A DNA stretch of 64,000 nt from Metaphire vulgaris (taxonomy: Eukaryota; Annelida; Clitellata; Crassiclitellata; Megascolecidae): positions 10,676,156 through 10,740,155 of the forward strand of contig CM030832.1 of NCBI GenBank assembly GCA_018105865.1, read 5' to 3'. Positions within the stretch are counted from its first letter, which is position 1. Every line of letters begins with the position of its first letter. The position numbers were made by a program, and so were the translations under genes. Positions 46,801-57,639 of this stretch are shown here, one piece after another. The notes under the pieces are model-generated. The model was given only the letters and a program-made list of their open reading frames with translations, did no database searches and was not told where the DNA came from.

Positions 46801-47207
46801 ACGCGCAGGGTGCCCAAAATGCCCATGGGCATCTTAAAAATTTCACTAGCACATAGACAGTGACCATTTGCGACAAAGCACGTTGATATCACAAACGTTT
46901 GATATGCTTCGATTTTACCCTAACACAATATATTCCAAGTTTAAATAACTTCTACAAGCAACATTACGTGATTTAGTTTACAATTAAATATATTTCAAAG
47001 TGCACGGCTTACTCAAAATAGTCGAAAAAGTAATAATAACGGAATTTTAAATATATCAAAAAATACTGATCATTAAAATGGTTTGCAAATATTCGCTAGA
47101 GGTCGCATGACAACACAATGTTATAAAACATAGAGTTTTATACATATATCACGAGATCTAGGGGGTGGGCGTCTTAGCTACCATGGGCATCTTTAGTGAC
47201 TCTCCCC
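43827..47207 (-). mobile_element. pogo/Tigger-like DNA transposon, near full length
   Basis: About 3.4 kb bounded by inverted ends: GGGAGAGTTACCCAAGATGC at the left and the complement of GGGGAGAGTCACTAAAGATG at the right, both continuing into GCCCATG. TA flanks each side (43825-43826, 47208-47209), as expected for Tc1/mariner-pogo elements, although the left flank is itself a TA repeat. Further subterminal copies of GATGCCCAT or its complement occur near 44036, 44049, 46820 and 46826. It carries one transposase gene on the minus strand, broken by frameshifts. Confidence 0.9.
44419..46622 (-). pseudogene. pogo-type transposase with C-terminal PHD-like zinc finger, frameshifted
   Basis: Start codon at 46622. 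N-terminal helix-turn-helix (VENLKEALHKVKNGEISKRK, then VYGVPRKTLSRHL), then a CENP-B-type DNA-binding part (LLLDHVLKMQ through NWLRGFLARHPELSIRTPE). A one-base loss near 46165 shifts the frame. The next part holds the DDE_1 core: CIFNMDESGL (first Asp), LIVDGH (second Asp) and, after a one-base gain near 45763, HRLQPLDRTIFGPLK (third Asp). An intron is likely: CTT|GTAAGT near 45389 to CGTCAG|GTT near 45104 joins in phase. After further frame changes comes a PHD-like finger: ECIICGE, WIQCKKCKEWCHVECSGG, GFVCDFCC and a stop at 44419-44421. Not functional as it stands. Confidence 0.88.
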
Positions 47208-47434
47208 TATATACTATATATACCGATATTTTAAAACATTAATAATTCTATTTTGGAATCGATAGTTTAAAACTAGTTTCCTGTTGTAATCATTGCATGT
47301 ATAGGTTTCTGGAATTTCGAAATTTCCTCAAGTAAATATTTGAACGAAAAAATTGTGGAAGAGGCAAAATATGTCACAATTACCGTAAGCCTGTTATCAA
47401 CTTGAAAACATCAGCGAATGAATTTCAATAAATA

Positions 47435-48060
47435 GATCAATCAATCAATCAACTTCTATGGCGCCACTATCATAATGCCCAGGGCAACAGCCGATGTCGC
47501 ACCAAATCCCAATTGAATTAGAGCCAAGTCAAGCCGGAAAAGATCAGTCCGAAACGGCGGGAGAGCAATCTAAGAGGGATAAGCCAAATCAAACAGATAT
47601 GTTTTAAGACCAGGTCTGAAAGATGATAAAGTGTTAGTTATACGAAGTGATATTGGCAATGAATTCCAGAGCTTAGGGCCACACACTGAGAAACAACTAG
47701 TGTCAATGACTGTACTAGAATGAGGAACAGCAAATAGAAGTCCAGCCGAATACCTAGTGGAGTGATTAATAGGTTGAGAGATAAGTCGCATCTTAAGATA
47801 ATTGGGTTCGTTATATAGCATTATTTTAAATACTAAAAGAGAGAATTTATAATTAATTCGGTAGGCCTATTTCATAGGAAGACTGTCAAGCTTGCAAAGA
47901 TATATGCTCAAATATGAGAGTTTGGATATGGCTTTAACTAAAGAATTTTGTATTCTCTGGAGTTTCCGCATATTTGAATGTGTGAAGCCGAGAAGCAGGG
48001 AATTGCAGTAATCTAGGCAACTAGATATCATGCATTGGCTAGTTGAATAAGGATAGGCTT
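47435..48060 (-). mobile_element. CR1/L2-like LINE 3' part (second family)
   Basis: The minus strand encodes SCLDYCNSLLLGFTHSNMRK, LQRIQNSLVKAISKL and, at 47821-47570, CGPKLWNSLPISLR and GLKTYLFDLAYPS. The 3' UTR ends GGCGCCATAGAAGTTGATTG with a (GATT)n tail at 47440-47456. One stop interrupts the frame near 47875. Confidence 0.85.
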
Positions 48061-48655
48061 AGGAAGTAGATGGCATCATTAGTCGACAGCCTGAGTGTGG
48101 GAGTTTTCTAGATTGCTGCTGAAAGTCAGCCGGATGGACAGAGTGACGCGCAGCCTTACCAGGTTTGGAGGAGGATCTGAAGCAGCTGGTGGAGGATTGA
48201 ACTTTGAGTTTGAAACTTTTTTGAAATTTTCGAAATCTGGGGTTTTCAACGTTTTTCCCGATGAAAAGAAGTGCACAAAGTGTATTTCTAGTTAGAATTA
48301 CCGCGAACCGTCGATTCACAACCGTATATAAGAGAGCGCGTCAGCTTGTGTCCTACAGGCCTATACGCCCGCAACTCCTTTGTGTCATCTGGGGCGACAT
48401 TAACAGAAAACTGTCTTACACGCATGATGAGATGTTTAAAAAATAGAGAATCTAGGCGTTGGTCTGTAATTATTTCGCAAGCGTAAAAATTAATTCGACA
48501 CAGAAACGGACTTCTATCTGCGCAGTGATGATCAAAAGATAACCCTTCTGCGATTTCACGATTCGTCTCTTATTCCCAGAAACCGTAATCCCCATTCTTC
48601 TGCACGCAGGGTCCGCGCTCCACGCCAAAACCGTCGCATGCAGTCTATAGAAAGC
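48061..48655. other. Non-coding DNA, nothing recognised
   Basis: No exon or repeat ends seen. Confidence 0.4.
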
Positions 48656-48658
48656 TGC

Positions 48659-48713
<55 letters not shown>
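48659..48713. repeat. (CT)n microsatellite
   Basis: Pure CT run upstream of the Hey CpG-rich region. Confidence 0.97.
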
Positions 48714-48717
<4 letters not shown>

Positions 48718-48814
48718 GTTTGCCAGTTCTTGCTTTCTTCTCTTCGCTTCAAAGCGTCAATCGAGCGAGAATCTATCGTCGGAGCCGCGAGTCGAGGTCG
48801 ACGGATAAATAGCT

Positions 48815-48822
48815 TTCCCACG
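48815..48822 (-). promoter_or_regulatory. CSL/Su(H) site (CGTGGGAA on minus strand)
   Basis: Exact match to YGTGRGAA, 890 bases before the start codon of Hey, a known type of Notch target. Confidence 0.5.
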
Positions 48823-49034
48823 ACCCACGCCCGTCCTACCCACGCTCCGGCACGGGCCCACCGCGCGCGACCTAACCGTCCCCACCCTCCTCCGCGCCCT
48901 CCTCCCTTCCCCACCCCCGTCCTCCGCTGGGACGAACCGCCTTGCAGACCGACCACGGCGGCACACAGGACGTGAGCCAGTCTTCTTCGTCTTCTTGTTC
49001 TACCTGGACAATATCAAGTAGCGAACATACTTCA

Positions 49035-49080
<46 letters not shown>

Positions 49081-49240
49081 GTGCGCTGCAGACGATTATT
49101 TAGGCCTCGGCTGGATATGCGGTCGGTGGTAAATTTTTCACTCATCGACCTCGGATGATTGACAGCCGGTCGAGCCAATCGTCGGACGGCAAGACGAACG
49201 CCAGTCAGTCGACGCGAATAAAGCAGTCGGCGTATTCCGG

Positions 49241-49248
49241 TTCTCACG
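49241..49248 (-). promoter_or_regulatory. CSL/Su(H) site (CGTGAGAA on minus strand)
   Basis: Exact match to YGTGRGAA; forms an inverted pair with 49296-49303. Confidence 0.5.
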
Positions 49249-49295
49249 GTTCGTTCAACCCCCTCCTCTCCCCTCTCCCGACGCCATCCGGTGAT

Positions 49296-49303
49296 CGTGA
49301 GAA
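49296..49303 (+). promoter_or_regulatory. CSL/Su(H) site (CGTGAGAA)
   Basis: Exact match to YGTGRGAA, 47 bases from its inverted partner; wider than the 15-17 of classical paired sites. Confidence 0.5.
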
Positions 49304-49710
49304 CGTCGTTCGGCGTCCATCCGGAGGTTAAGTCGGTCGGTCGGTCGGTCGGTCGGTCGGTCGCACAGAAGTGTCGCATCCGTTACGCGTCCTTCCACCG
49401 TTCTAATTCCAACGCCTTTCCATCTTATCTGACGGCGGCGGCGGCGGCGGCGGTGGATCTTAACGACCTTGTGGAGCTGATTGCACGTCTGATACTGAGA
49501 CCCCCCCTCCTTCCCATCGCCGCCCCACACCACACTCCATTCCGACAACCGGAATCACTCTGAGAACCGCAGACAATAATTACCAAATAATCGAAGTGTT
49601 TTTGCTGCTGCTGCTGCTGGACTGGACTGCGTTGTTGATCGTGACGTCACCAAGGTGAATCAATAGATCGATCTATCGATCAATCCGCCTCCTTCTTCGA
49701 GCGGGAAGTC

Positions 49711-49784
49711 ATGAAACGCAACGCCGCCAGCGAGAGCGATAACGAAGCCTTCTACGACGAAGAAGGTGACCTGACAAAGGTTGG
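49711..49784 (+). CDS. Hey: Hey exon 1
   Basis: 24 codons plus two bases (MKRNAASESDNEAFYD then EEGDLTKVG). Donor G|GTAGGT, phase 2. The MKR start is common to Hey proteins. Confidence 0.88.
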
Positions 49785-52700
49785 GTAGGTGATCTCATAC
49801 AGGTGTACATGTGTGTCAGACTGTCGCATTTAAAAAGCGCGCTTCGTGAAACAGGATGATAGCCTTAATAGCTGATAGGCCTGCTTATACTTTTAGGATT
49901 GGAATCTGAGCAGGGCTGCATGCACAGAGGCTCAGCGCTTTATTGCTTATAAGAGCAACGTTGATAAAGTCAGAATTATCAGTTTTCCCAATCCTGATAA
50001 TGACACGAGAGATAAATGGTAGTGACAGTGATGTCATCCGCCTTCCCAGTTTGGACCAATGGATGGTTCATCTTCTTGTATTGCTGCTATTCTATCGAGT
50101 AAATTAATAGGCCTAATTAATTATTACTATTAATATTAATTATTAAATAATTAATAATTAATAGGCCTAATTAGATAGCAGCCTAGCATGCAATAAGTTA
50201 TTCCATAAGCCTGTCGCTTTGTAGACTATTCAAACAGAATCTACGGATTAACCCCTTAAACGTGTATTTAACTGTAACTCAATGTAAAATGGACAGATAT
50301 ATCTGGGATCCCCAGTTAAGGGGTTAATATTAAGGTAAGCAGGTAAGCATACGTAAGAAGTTGTTGTTGCAAAACAAAATTTACACGGCTGATAACATTT
50401 ACGTATAGATTAAATCAGAGATGGACATGGGTTGGGTTCAGTGTCTAGCCTATAGACTCCTAGACTCCAGGGGAATTTGAAATTTCCGGGGGGAGTCAGC
50501 TAGAGAGTCTGGGGGAGTGCTGTAAGTATGCCAAAATTTCCGGGGGGATTTGAAATTTCCGGGGTGAGGGGAAAGGGCAGTTTTTGCCCGGAAACGGCCT
50601 ATAGATTAAACCCTGGTTGGGTTAACCCATAGATTGGATTGGGCTGGGTTGGTCATAAATTTAGGCAGTTATGGTGGGTTCGGTTGGGCGCTGTTAACTA
50701 TGAACTAATGTTATGCAAAGTAAATAAAATTGTTCCCACGTTATTAAAGGCCTACATTTGATCTATCTTACACCAATGTGAAATCATTCCTTCTAGTGTT
50801 TGAGATATTAATTTGGCAAAACTAGTTTAATGCGCATTTTTGTGACTGACTGTTCCTTGCCGATGAATTTGTTGATTCTGGTTAGGCTACTTGATGCTTG
50901 GTTTGGTTGGGTTGGGTGAGTACACCGAATCGCCGGTATGGGTTGGGTTGGAGATTTGATGGGTTGGACCGTTGGGTTCTAAAAAATGGATCCATGGCTA
51001 TCTCTTGATTAGGCGCAATGCTTGATTTGAATGATTTCCACAGGATTTTAACCTCCTCACCAATCGACGACGACTCCAACCAACCTCCGCCCCATGCAGT
51101 AGGGATCGAAACTATTTGCACCGAAAGTATTAAAATAAACCTGACCCCAATATTTCAAAAATCAAAAATTGACGCGCAGTATAAGCTAAACGTATGGCCT
51201 ACACATCATGCCACATGCAGACGAATATTGGAGCTGTAGGCCTATCTACTAAATAACATTAGCTTGTTTGTGCTTTAGATCTCCTTCGCAGAGTTGCTAC
51301 CGGTCAGACAGAAAGAGAAGGCGAGGGGTAAGAAGCTCCTCAGTCTTTTCGCCCGTTTACCTCTCAATCCATCCATCTGGTAGTAAGATTTTAAACTTGA
51401 AACGTGTTTTGACGGGACATCCTCACATTAGAAAAGTCCATAGACGTGTCGCTGCTGTGTAAGGAATTGCAATAATCAAATCTAGTAACAACTTAACAAG
51501 AATATTGGAAGAAGGAATGGAGCAAATTTAAGCACGTAGATCTTAAATTCATTGAGAATATCTCATATCTCTTATTGGTAAATGAAGTTAATGAACAGTT
51601 TTGCGTGCCTTATTAACGTCACTGAGTTATGTATTTAGAAAAACAATTATACCAAGGTTGCAGACGGAATGACTTTAAGTGACAGAGATGTTGTCAAATT
51701 TAATAGAAATAATGTAATTGGATTTATTCAAATGGATGCGGTTCCATGGAAATGACATTTCTACAGCTTCTCCAAAACCATAAGGGACGAGGAACCCCAC
51801 CCCAATAAAAAATTTTCCTACGGCCAAGAACGCGTCTTTGATGAAGAACACAAAATTTATCTCTGCTCACGTTTTAAACAGATATGCTTTTTATCTGATA
51901 AGGGTCACATTTTGTGTTTTCTGCAGGTGCAAACATTTTACCAAATGATATTTTGGCAACAAAATTTCTGAGCATTCTGGCATCGATCCATTGTAAATGC
52001 ACTTAAAATGGCATATATATTTAGGTGACAATCATCTATTTTCTTCACCCTAAAATACGCAATTTAGCCACAGCTTATATATATATATATATATATATAT
52101 GTGTATATATATGTATATATATATACCATGCTCCTCTTTTTGAAATGACTTAAAACTCATCTCTTTGTCAACATTCAGTAATCGCATGCAGCGGGCACAC
52201 CTCATTGGCGTGCCAAGAGTAATGGATGCCCGGAGCCAAGTAAATTTGGATGCCCCCCTCAGCCACCTCAGAGACAGGTGTTAACAAGCACAAAAAGGTC
52301 GCCGTGACATTTGGATGCCCTTATTTGGTATTGGTTCCCGGGGACTTTCAAAGACTTTCAAGTAAAGAAGTGCTGACAAGCAAAAAAAGGTATCCGAGTC
52401 AATTTGAATGCCCCCCATCTGGTGGACGTCCGGGGCCACCGCCCAATCGCCCCCTTCTGCACGCTACTGGGGACGCTTCGGAGTGATTCTCACGCTTCAG
52501 AGTGATTCTTCACAGGAGGCGCTATATAAAAATATCGCGTTACATTACAATCTTGCATTCCGCCTTCAAATATTATTCTTGCGGAGCGCCTTTCAGTGTC
52601 CGTAACGGTGTCCGATAAGTATAGAGTTGGTCGTTTTGTAGGTAATTGAGAAACGAAGACGGGATAGGATCAACAACAGTTTGACTGAGCTGCGACGCCT

Positions 52701-55269
52701 TGTACCATCGGCGTTTGAAAAACAAGTATAACTCAAATCCGAACAATTGTCCATGGTCCAGGGTTATTTATATAGGATTATCAATTGGAGGGGATGTTGA
52801 TATATTCTGGGGCCCCCTCCCTCCCCTTATGGGGAAGTTATGGCGAGCGATAGCAGCTTAGCTGCGTCATAATTAAAGGGTGTTGCTCTCAGATTGGGTT
52901 GTTGTTGGGGAGGTTGGGTTTTAGTGGGTGTCAAAAAATATATCTCTGCCCTGGTCATAGTGATGCACGTCTTACAACCGTATAGTGATGCATGTCTTAT
53001 AGCTGTAATGCAAATATATTACAGTCATCGTCATGTTCTCTGTCCTGGGACAGGTTCAGGGCTCCATTGTTTCCATTCCTCTCTGCGTCTTGCTTCTTCT
53101 TTGATTTCTGCATAGTTCTTGTAATGCTGTGTATCTGTTTTCATCATCCAGTCCAATAGCATCTTCCTTGGTCTTCCTTTTGTCTTTTCCCTGATATTCT
53201 TCCCTCAATTACTGTTCTGAGTAACGATTCGCCTCTTAGTATATGTCCAATCCAGTTCCTCTGTCTTTTTTAATGGTGCTGATTAACGATCTTTGTTCGT
53301 CCACCATCTGTAGTACTTCATCGTTTGTTTTCTTGTCCGTCCACTTGATGTTTTCCATTCTTCTCCATACATCCACATGTTTTTCCCAGTTTCTTCTTTA
53401 GCTCTCTATTTAACCCTCCTCTTACCAGTTCTCCTCTGTCCAAAAAAGCTTGTTTTCCCATCGCTATTCTTCTCTTTATCTCATCCTGGCATCTGGAATC
53501 TTCTGTTATTAGGCTCCCAAGGTAGCAGAATTGTGTCACCTGTTCCAGTTCTGTTCCATCAACCGTTATGGTGAATCTATTACAGTAGGCCTACTATATT
53601 TCTACCCTAGGCCCATGTGCGTGTATGTTTTATCCTAAAATGTTGCTGTATACGTTTCTGACACACAATGCAGCTTCAATGTTTGTGCAAGAACGCAGGT
53701 GGATCGGTAAACGCTGTCCATAGCTTTATATAGAAATAAGGGATTATATAGCCCTGACAACTCTAACAATGACACGTGTGATATTGATTGTGTGTGTCTA
53801 ATTAATTATGATGGAAATGCCGAATTAAATTGATTTGTAGGATTCCGCAAAGTTGGAAAAGGCAGAGATCTTGCAGATGACGGTTGATCATCTGAAATCA
53901 TTGCACGCTAAAGGTATAGACTAGCTGCTACTACACCAAGCGTCTTGTCTTTCATTTCATTTCTTGTCGTTCATTAGTTCATTCGTTCATTCATTCATTC
54001 ATTCATTCAGCTGCCCGTCGAGATCGACGACGATTGAAAGGGATGTCTCTATAGTTAGCACGGAGGTGATTGTGGAGACCGAAATTTGAATATATTTAGC
54101 AACATAATCACTGTGATTAATTAACTTATAGAAATTGTGCCAAATCGTAAAAATTAAGTGTAGCCTATTTGAACAGCGGCACCTGGAGAATTTACAGGAT
54201 TTAGGAACCTATAGGCCTACTTCTCCAACTGATTGAGAGCAGTCCCGGGAAAGTTGCTTCTGGACTGCATGCCCGTGCTCTACGCGAGGCTGAAAACGAT
54301 AGGCCTAATGGAAAAATGGACTGACCTTGTACTTTTTGACAAAATCACACAGTGCTTATTCAGTATAGGCCTACATCTGCCTATCAGACATTGTGTTTTG
54401 TATTGGGGCAAATATGATGGCGGGGAAATTGGGGGAAGGGGAGTTATCAAAACTGGAACGAAACCATATTGGTGCCATATATTGTAGGTGTTTAAGACGA
54501 CGGTTGGTGTGTTTTCCAGGTGTTTCTGGATACAATCTGGACACGGCGGTTCTCGCCATGGACTATCGAACGGTCGGGTTCCGCGAGTGTGCGGCGGAGG
54601 TGGCTCGGTACCTGATCAGTGTCGAAGGAATGGACATCCAGGACCCGATGAGGCTTCGACTGATGAATCACCTGCAGTGCTACTGCGCTCAGAGGGATGC
54701 CGCCGCACGGGCGTCGATTCAAAACAGCACCTGGAGTCACCACCCTCCTCATCACCACCACCACCTGGCTGCTTCCAACTCCGGTCAGCCGGTCCACTAC
54801 GGCGGCGGCGGCGGCGGAGCGAGCGGAAACGTGGCGCAGCAGCATCCGTCGTCTCAGGTCGAACAGTCATCGACAGCGGCGGCGTCTTCGCTGTCTGTCT
54901 ACGTGGATGCGGGTCGTGGTACTCCCTCGTAATCATCAAAATCATCACCATCATCATCATGCCTCGCTGGGCGGCGACGGCAGTAGCCGCGGCGGCGGGG
55001 TGGTCGTCGGTGCCATACCGGCCATGAGACTGCCTCCGTCGGTCGTGACCGTGGCTCCGCAGATGTCGTCGAGCGCCGGGTCGACAGCAGCCGCCGCTGC
55101 CGTCACCCCGATGGGGGGTCCGATGATGATTTCGGGTCTGTCGTCGGTTCACAGTCAGTTCCTCGGCGTCAACTCGGTCGCCATGCTGTCGCCGAACGGT
55201 TTTCATTACGGTCCGTCGCACCAAAACGTCAAACCGTATCGACCGTGGGGTTCGGAACTTGTATATTAG
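49711..55269 (+). CDS. Hey: Hey bHLH-Orange transcriptional repressor (five exons)
   Basis: Exons 49711-49784, 51279-51327, 52642-52725, 53841-53913 and 54520-55269 join in phase and encode, in order: an acidic N terminus starting MKRN; the basic region (RKRRRG) and helix 1 (VIEKRRRDRINNSLTELRRL); helix 2 (KLEKAEILQMTVDHLKSLHA); the Orange domain (LAMDYRTVGFRECAAEVARY through LMNHL); a low-complexity His/Gly/Ser/Ala tail; and a C-terminal PYRPWGSELVY. In Hey proteins Gly replaces the Pro of Hairy basic regions and YRPW replaces WRPW; both hold here (KRRRG, YRPW). Family members act in the nucleus as dimeric repressors downstream of Notch. The exons total 1030 nt, one more than a multiple of three: the Orange frame stops at 54930-54932 (230 aa) and the YRPW tail is in the +1 frame, so one extra base lies in the last exon. 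With that corrected the protein would be 342 aa, close to vertebrate Hey lengths. Confidence 0.93.
49785..51278 (+). other. Hey intron 1
   Basis: Includes a CSL-type site TTCCCACG at 50733-50740, a CCGGGGG-rich repeat at 50450-50600 that recurs inverted at 57000-57130, and GGGTTGG-rich low-complexity DNA at 50600-50990. Confidence 0.7.
51279..51327 (+). CDS. Hey: Hey exon 2 (basic region)
   Basis: Acceptor GTGCTTTAG|ATCTCC, donor GGG|GTAAGA. 49 bases encode SPSQSCYRSDRKRRRG in the phase left by exon 1. The nearer acceptor TTCGCAG|AGTTGC (51288) would break the phase with the exon 1 donor. Confidence 0.85.
52203..52469. mobile_element. hAT-like MITE in Hey intron 2
   Basis: Left end CATTGGCGTGCCAAGAG, right end TCTGCACGCTACTG; two GACAAGCAAAAAAAGG-type words. 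No clear target duplication. The intron runs 51328-52641. Confidence 0.7.
52642..52725 (+). CDS. Hey: Hey exon 3 (basic region, helix 1 and loop)
   Basis: Acceptor TTTTGTAG|GTAATT, donor CAA|GTATAA; 28 codons, VIEKRRRDRINN to SAFEKQ, phase 0 at both ends. Confidence 0.95.
53030..53590 (-). mobile_element. RTE-like LINE fragment in Hey intron 3
   Basis: The minus strand encodes TQFCYLGSLITEDSRCQDEI and KRRIAMGKQAF, as in the LINE at 29948-31008, then a degraded C-terminal part. It lies antisense to Hey within intron 3 (52726-53840). Confidence 0.8.
53841..53913 (+). CDS. Hey: Hey exon 4 (helix 2)
   Basis: Acceptor TTTGTAG|GATTCC, donor AAAG|GTATAG; DSAKLEKAEILQMTVDHLKS to HAK plus one base, phase 1. 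Confidence 0.95.
53977..54009. repeat. (ATTC)n microsatellite in Hey intron 4
   Basis: About eight ATTC units in intron 53914-54519. Confidence 0.93.
54520..55269 (+). CDS. Hey: Hey exon 5 (Orange domain to YRPW tail), frameshifted
   Basis: Acceptor TTTTCCAG|GTGTTT. Orange domain at about 54531-54690. Frame of 54528 stops at TAA 54930-54932; the frame of 54931 is open from there to the stop at 55267-55269 and ends SHQNVKPYRPWGSELVY. The change of frame must fall before 54931, probably within about 54860-54930. Confidence 0.9.
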
Positions 55270-55471
55270 AGCCGCCTTCTCCTCTTCCTCCTCTTCCTCT
55301 TCCTCCTCTTCCTCCTCCTCATCTTCGTAATTGCGGTTATTTTACACGGAAAAAGACACATCGTTAAGAAAAAGTTCAAAGACGGGCAGCAAAGATGGTC
55401 GATGGTGGATGCCACAATTAAAGCTATGAGAAATGATTTTATTTTTATGGATTGACAGCATTAAAGAGACG

Positions 55472-55473
<2 letters not shown>
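55270..55473 (+). other. Probable Hey 3' UTR
   Basis: Begins with a CTC-rich tract. AATTAAA at about 55417 and ATTAAA at about 55461 are weak polyadenylation-signal candidates. Confidence 0.45.

Positions 55474-55548
<75 letters not shown>
55474..55548. repeat. (GA)n microsatellite
   Basis: GA run with a few A insertions at the start. Confidence 0.97.
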
Positions 55549-55551
<3 letters not shown>

Positions 55552-55614
55552 GGGAAAGAGGATTTAACAGAACCATTCAAAATAATAATGACTGGGAAAG
55601 TAGCGCACTAGACC

Positions 55615-55918
55615 CAGAGCCGTAGCTAGGGTTTTCGGCGCCCGGGGCAAGATTCATATTTTGCGCCCTTAAATTTCGGTGACGACCTTTTTTTAGTCGC
55701 CACCACACACCACTTTACTTATCCATTTTTCGGGCTGACGACCTTTTTAAAGTCGTCATGCAGTTTACTTATCCATTTTTCGGGGTGATTACCTTTTCCC
55801 CATCTTTTTATTTATTCCGCAGAGCTATTTTTATTAATTTTTTTCCACATCCAAAATGCGCCCCCACCGGTCGGCGCCTGGGGCGGATTGCCCCCTGCTC
55901 CCCCTAGCTACGGCTCTG
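55615..55918. mobile_element. hAT-like MITE with perfect 8-bp target duplication
   Basis: Ends CAGAGCCGTAGCTAGGGTTT and CTAGCTACGGCTCTG; duplication ACTAGACC at 55607-55614 and 55919-55926. GACGACCTTTTT...AGTCG module twice inside. Confidence 0.95.
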
Positions 55919-56194
55919 ACTAGACCTAATCCTATAGTAGCACAAGATACCACAGAGGTAAATTCATCAAGAATGGGATGGGACCCGGGAAGAAATAATT
56001 TCTAGGGCGACGGTTGTGGTTATAGGGTCTATATAATCTGAATGGAACATTTTGGAGGAAAATGAAGTAACAGCTGAACATAATTGCACATGAATTCAAA
56101 CGTCACAGGATCTAGAACTGGTTTATGAAATGCGACTAAGAGTAACTACAGTGGGTTTCACACAAGCTAACGCATCCTATAAACCACATGAAAA

Positions 56195-56321
<127 letters not shown>

Positions 56322-56399
56322 TACTATGTAGTGTCGACCGAGTTCGACTAGGGTCAGGCATGTGCTAGGCCTACTCATAGACCTTTTTTTTCTTTAAGT

Positions 56400-56960
56400 T
56401 CTCTGCCCGGAAGCAGGTCCTGGTTCCCATTGGCGCCATCTATCTCTGTCAGCAGCTTGGGTCTTTAATTCCTTTGTATCCGTCTTTTGGCATCATCCAG
56501 TGCAGTAGTGATGTAATGGTCTTGATCCTCTGTTTATTTTCATAATGTGCCGGCCAGTATTGTTTTGAACAACGATTCTCCTCTTAAAATGTGGCCCATC
56601 CAGTTCCTTTGCCTTTGTTTTATTGTTTTTATTATTGAAGTTTTCGAGATTTTCACGATATCTAGGACTTCTTTATTGGATATATGTTGTTTCCAGCTTA
56701 TTCTTTCCAGAAGGCCTCCATTTTCCACATCTAGAACAATATCCAGTCTATTTTGTCAGTTTTTCTCATGTCCATGTCTCTGAGCCATATAACACCACAC
56801 TCCATATCAGTGTTTTTCATTCTCTTGTTTAGCCCTTTATCGAGATTACAATCCTCATTTTTCCTTGTTATTTGATGCTTACTATAGAAGCTCTCCTTCT
56901 TATTTTTTGACATCTGGCATCTTCCGTGATTAGGTTGCAAGGTAGCAGAATTGTTAAGCC
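56400..56960 (-). mobile_element. RTE-like LINE 3' fragment
   Basis: The minus strand encodes KTIKQRQRNWMGHILRGESL, the RTE-type C-terminal motif (R.W.GHI.R), with an upstream frame containing NLITEDARCQK. Same general family as 53030-53590 but diverged. Confidence 0.78.
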
Positions 56961-56999
56961 CTTGTTTAATCTGTCCATAGATTGTGATGTTTGCCTCCT

Positions 57000-57130
57000 T
57001 TCCCTTCCGGAAATTTCAAATATCCCCTCGGAAATTTTGGAATACTATATGGACTAACAGCGGCCCAGGCAGAATTCCCCTAGCTTTCCAGTTCCCTTGG
57101 CAATTTTTTTGGTTTCCCCGGAGTCCAGGA
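57000..57130. repeat. Inverted copy of the CCGGAAATTTCAAAT repeat at 50450-50600
   Basis: Shares TTCCGGAAATTTCAAAT, CCCCGGAGTCCAGGAGTCTA and flanking sequence in opposite orientation. Confidence 0.6.
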
Positions 57131-57212
57131 GTCTAGATTAAACACTGCCTAAGCCTATCCGCGCTCTGTGCGTAGCGTTTTTCAGTGTTGCCGCCAAGTG
57201 CTTATAAGCTTA

Positions 57213-57632
57213 GGGGCTGTCCATTAATGACATCAACAAAATAGGGGAGGGGGTTTGAAAAAGTTTGACAGTTATTGACAGGGAGGGGTCAAGAGAAGTT
57301 GACGTCAACAATTTCATTTTTTTACAAATGATAAAAATAGGAAATTTCATGGAATACTATTTATTACAACGGAAAAAAGCCTGGTAAGAAAAAAAGGTCA
57401 TCACCACAACATTATGATGCTTGATGAACAAAAGAAGGGAAAAAGGTCTCATCGCTGCAAAAATAACAAACCTCGAAACTTTTTATGGGGAACCGTCACT
57501 GGTCTTAGTGGGGAGTGGGTTAAAAGTTTTTGACATACTTATAGGGGGTCACTGAAAGTTGACAGTTGTCGACAAGGGAGAAGGGGGTCAAAAATTGCCC
57601 AAAAATTGTTAACATAGTTAATGGACAGCCCC
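57213..57632. mobile_element. Harbinger-like MITE, 3-bp target duplication TTA
   Basis: Ends GGGGCTGTCCATTAATGACA and AGTTAATGGACAGCCCC; TTA duplicated at 57210-57212 and 57633-57635. TTA is the classical PIF/Harbinger target. The interior is an inverted relative of 25262-25811. Confidence 0.88.
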
Positions 57633-57639
57633 TTACATA

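Larger units (their letters stand above)
48720..49710 (+). promoter_or_regulatory. CpG-rich promoter/5' UTR region of Hey
   Basis: Nearly 1 kb of CpG-rich DNA directly before the Hey start codon, with a (CGC)n tract at 49035-49081, (GGTC)n at 49333-49363 and (GCG)n at 49431-49452. Three YGTGRGAA-type CSL sites lie in it. The transcription start cannot be placed. Confidence 0.6.

Noticed and set aside
54616..55224. 202-codon minus-strand open frame
   Set aside because: Antisense shadow of Hey exon 5 in GC-rich DNA.
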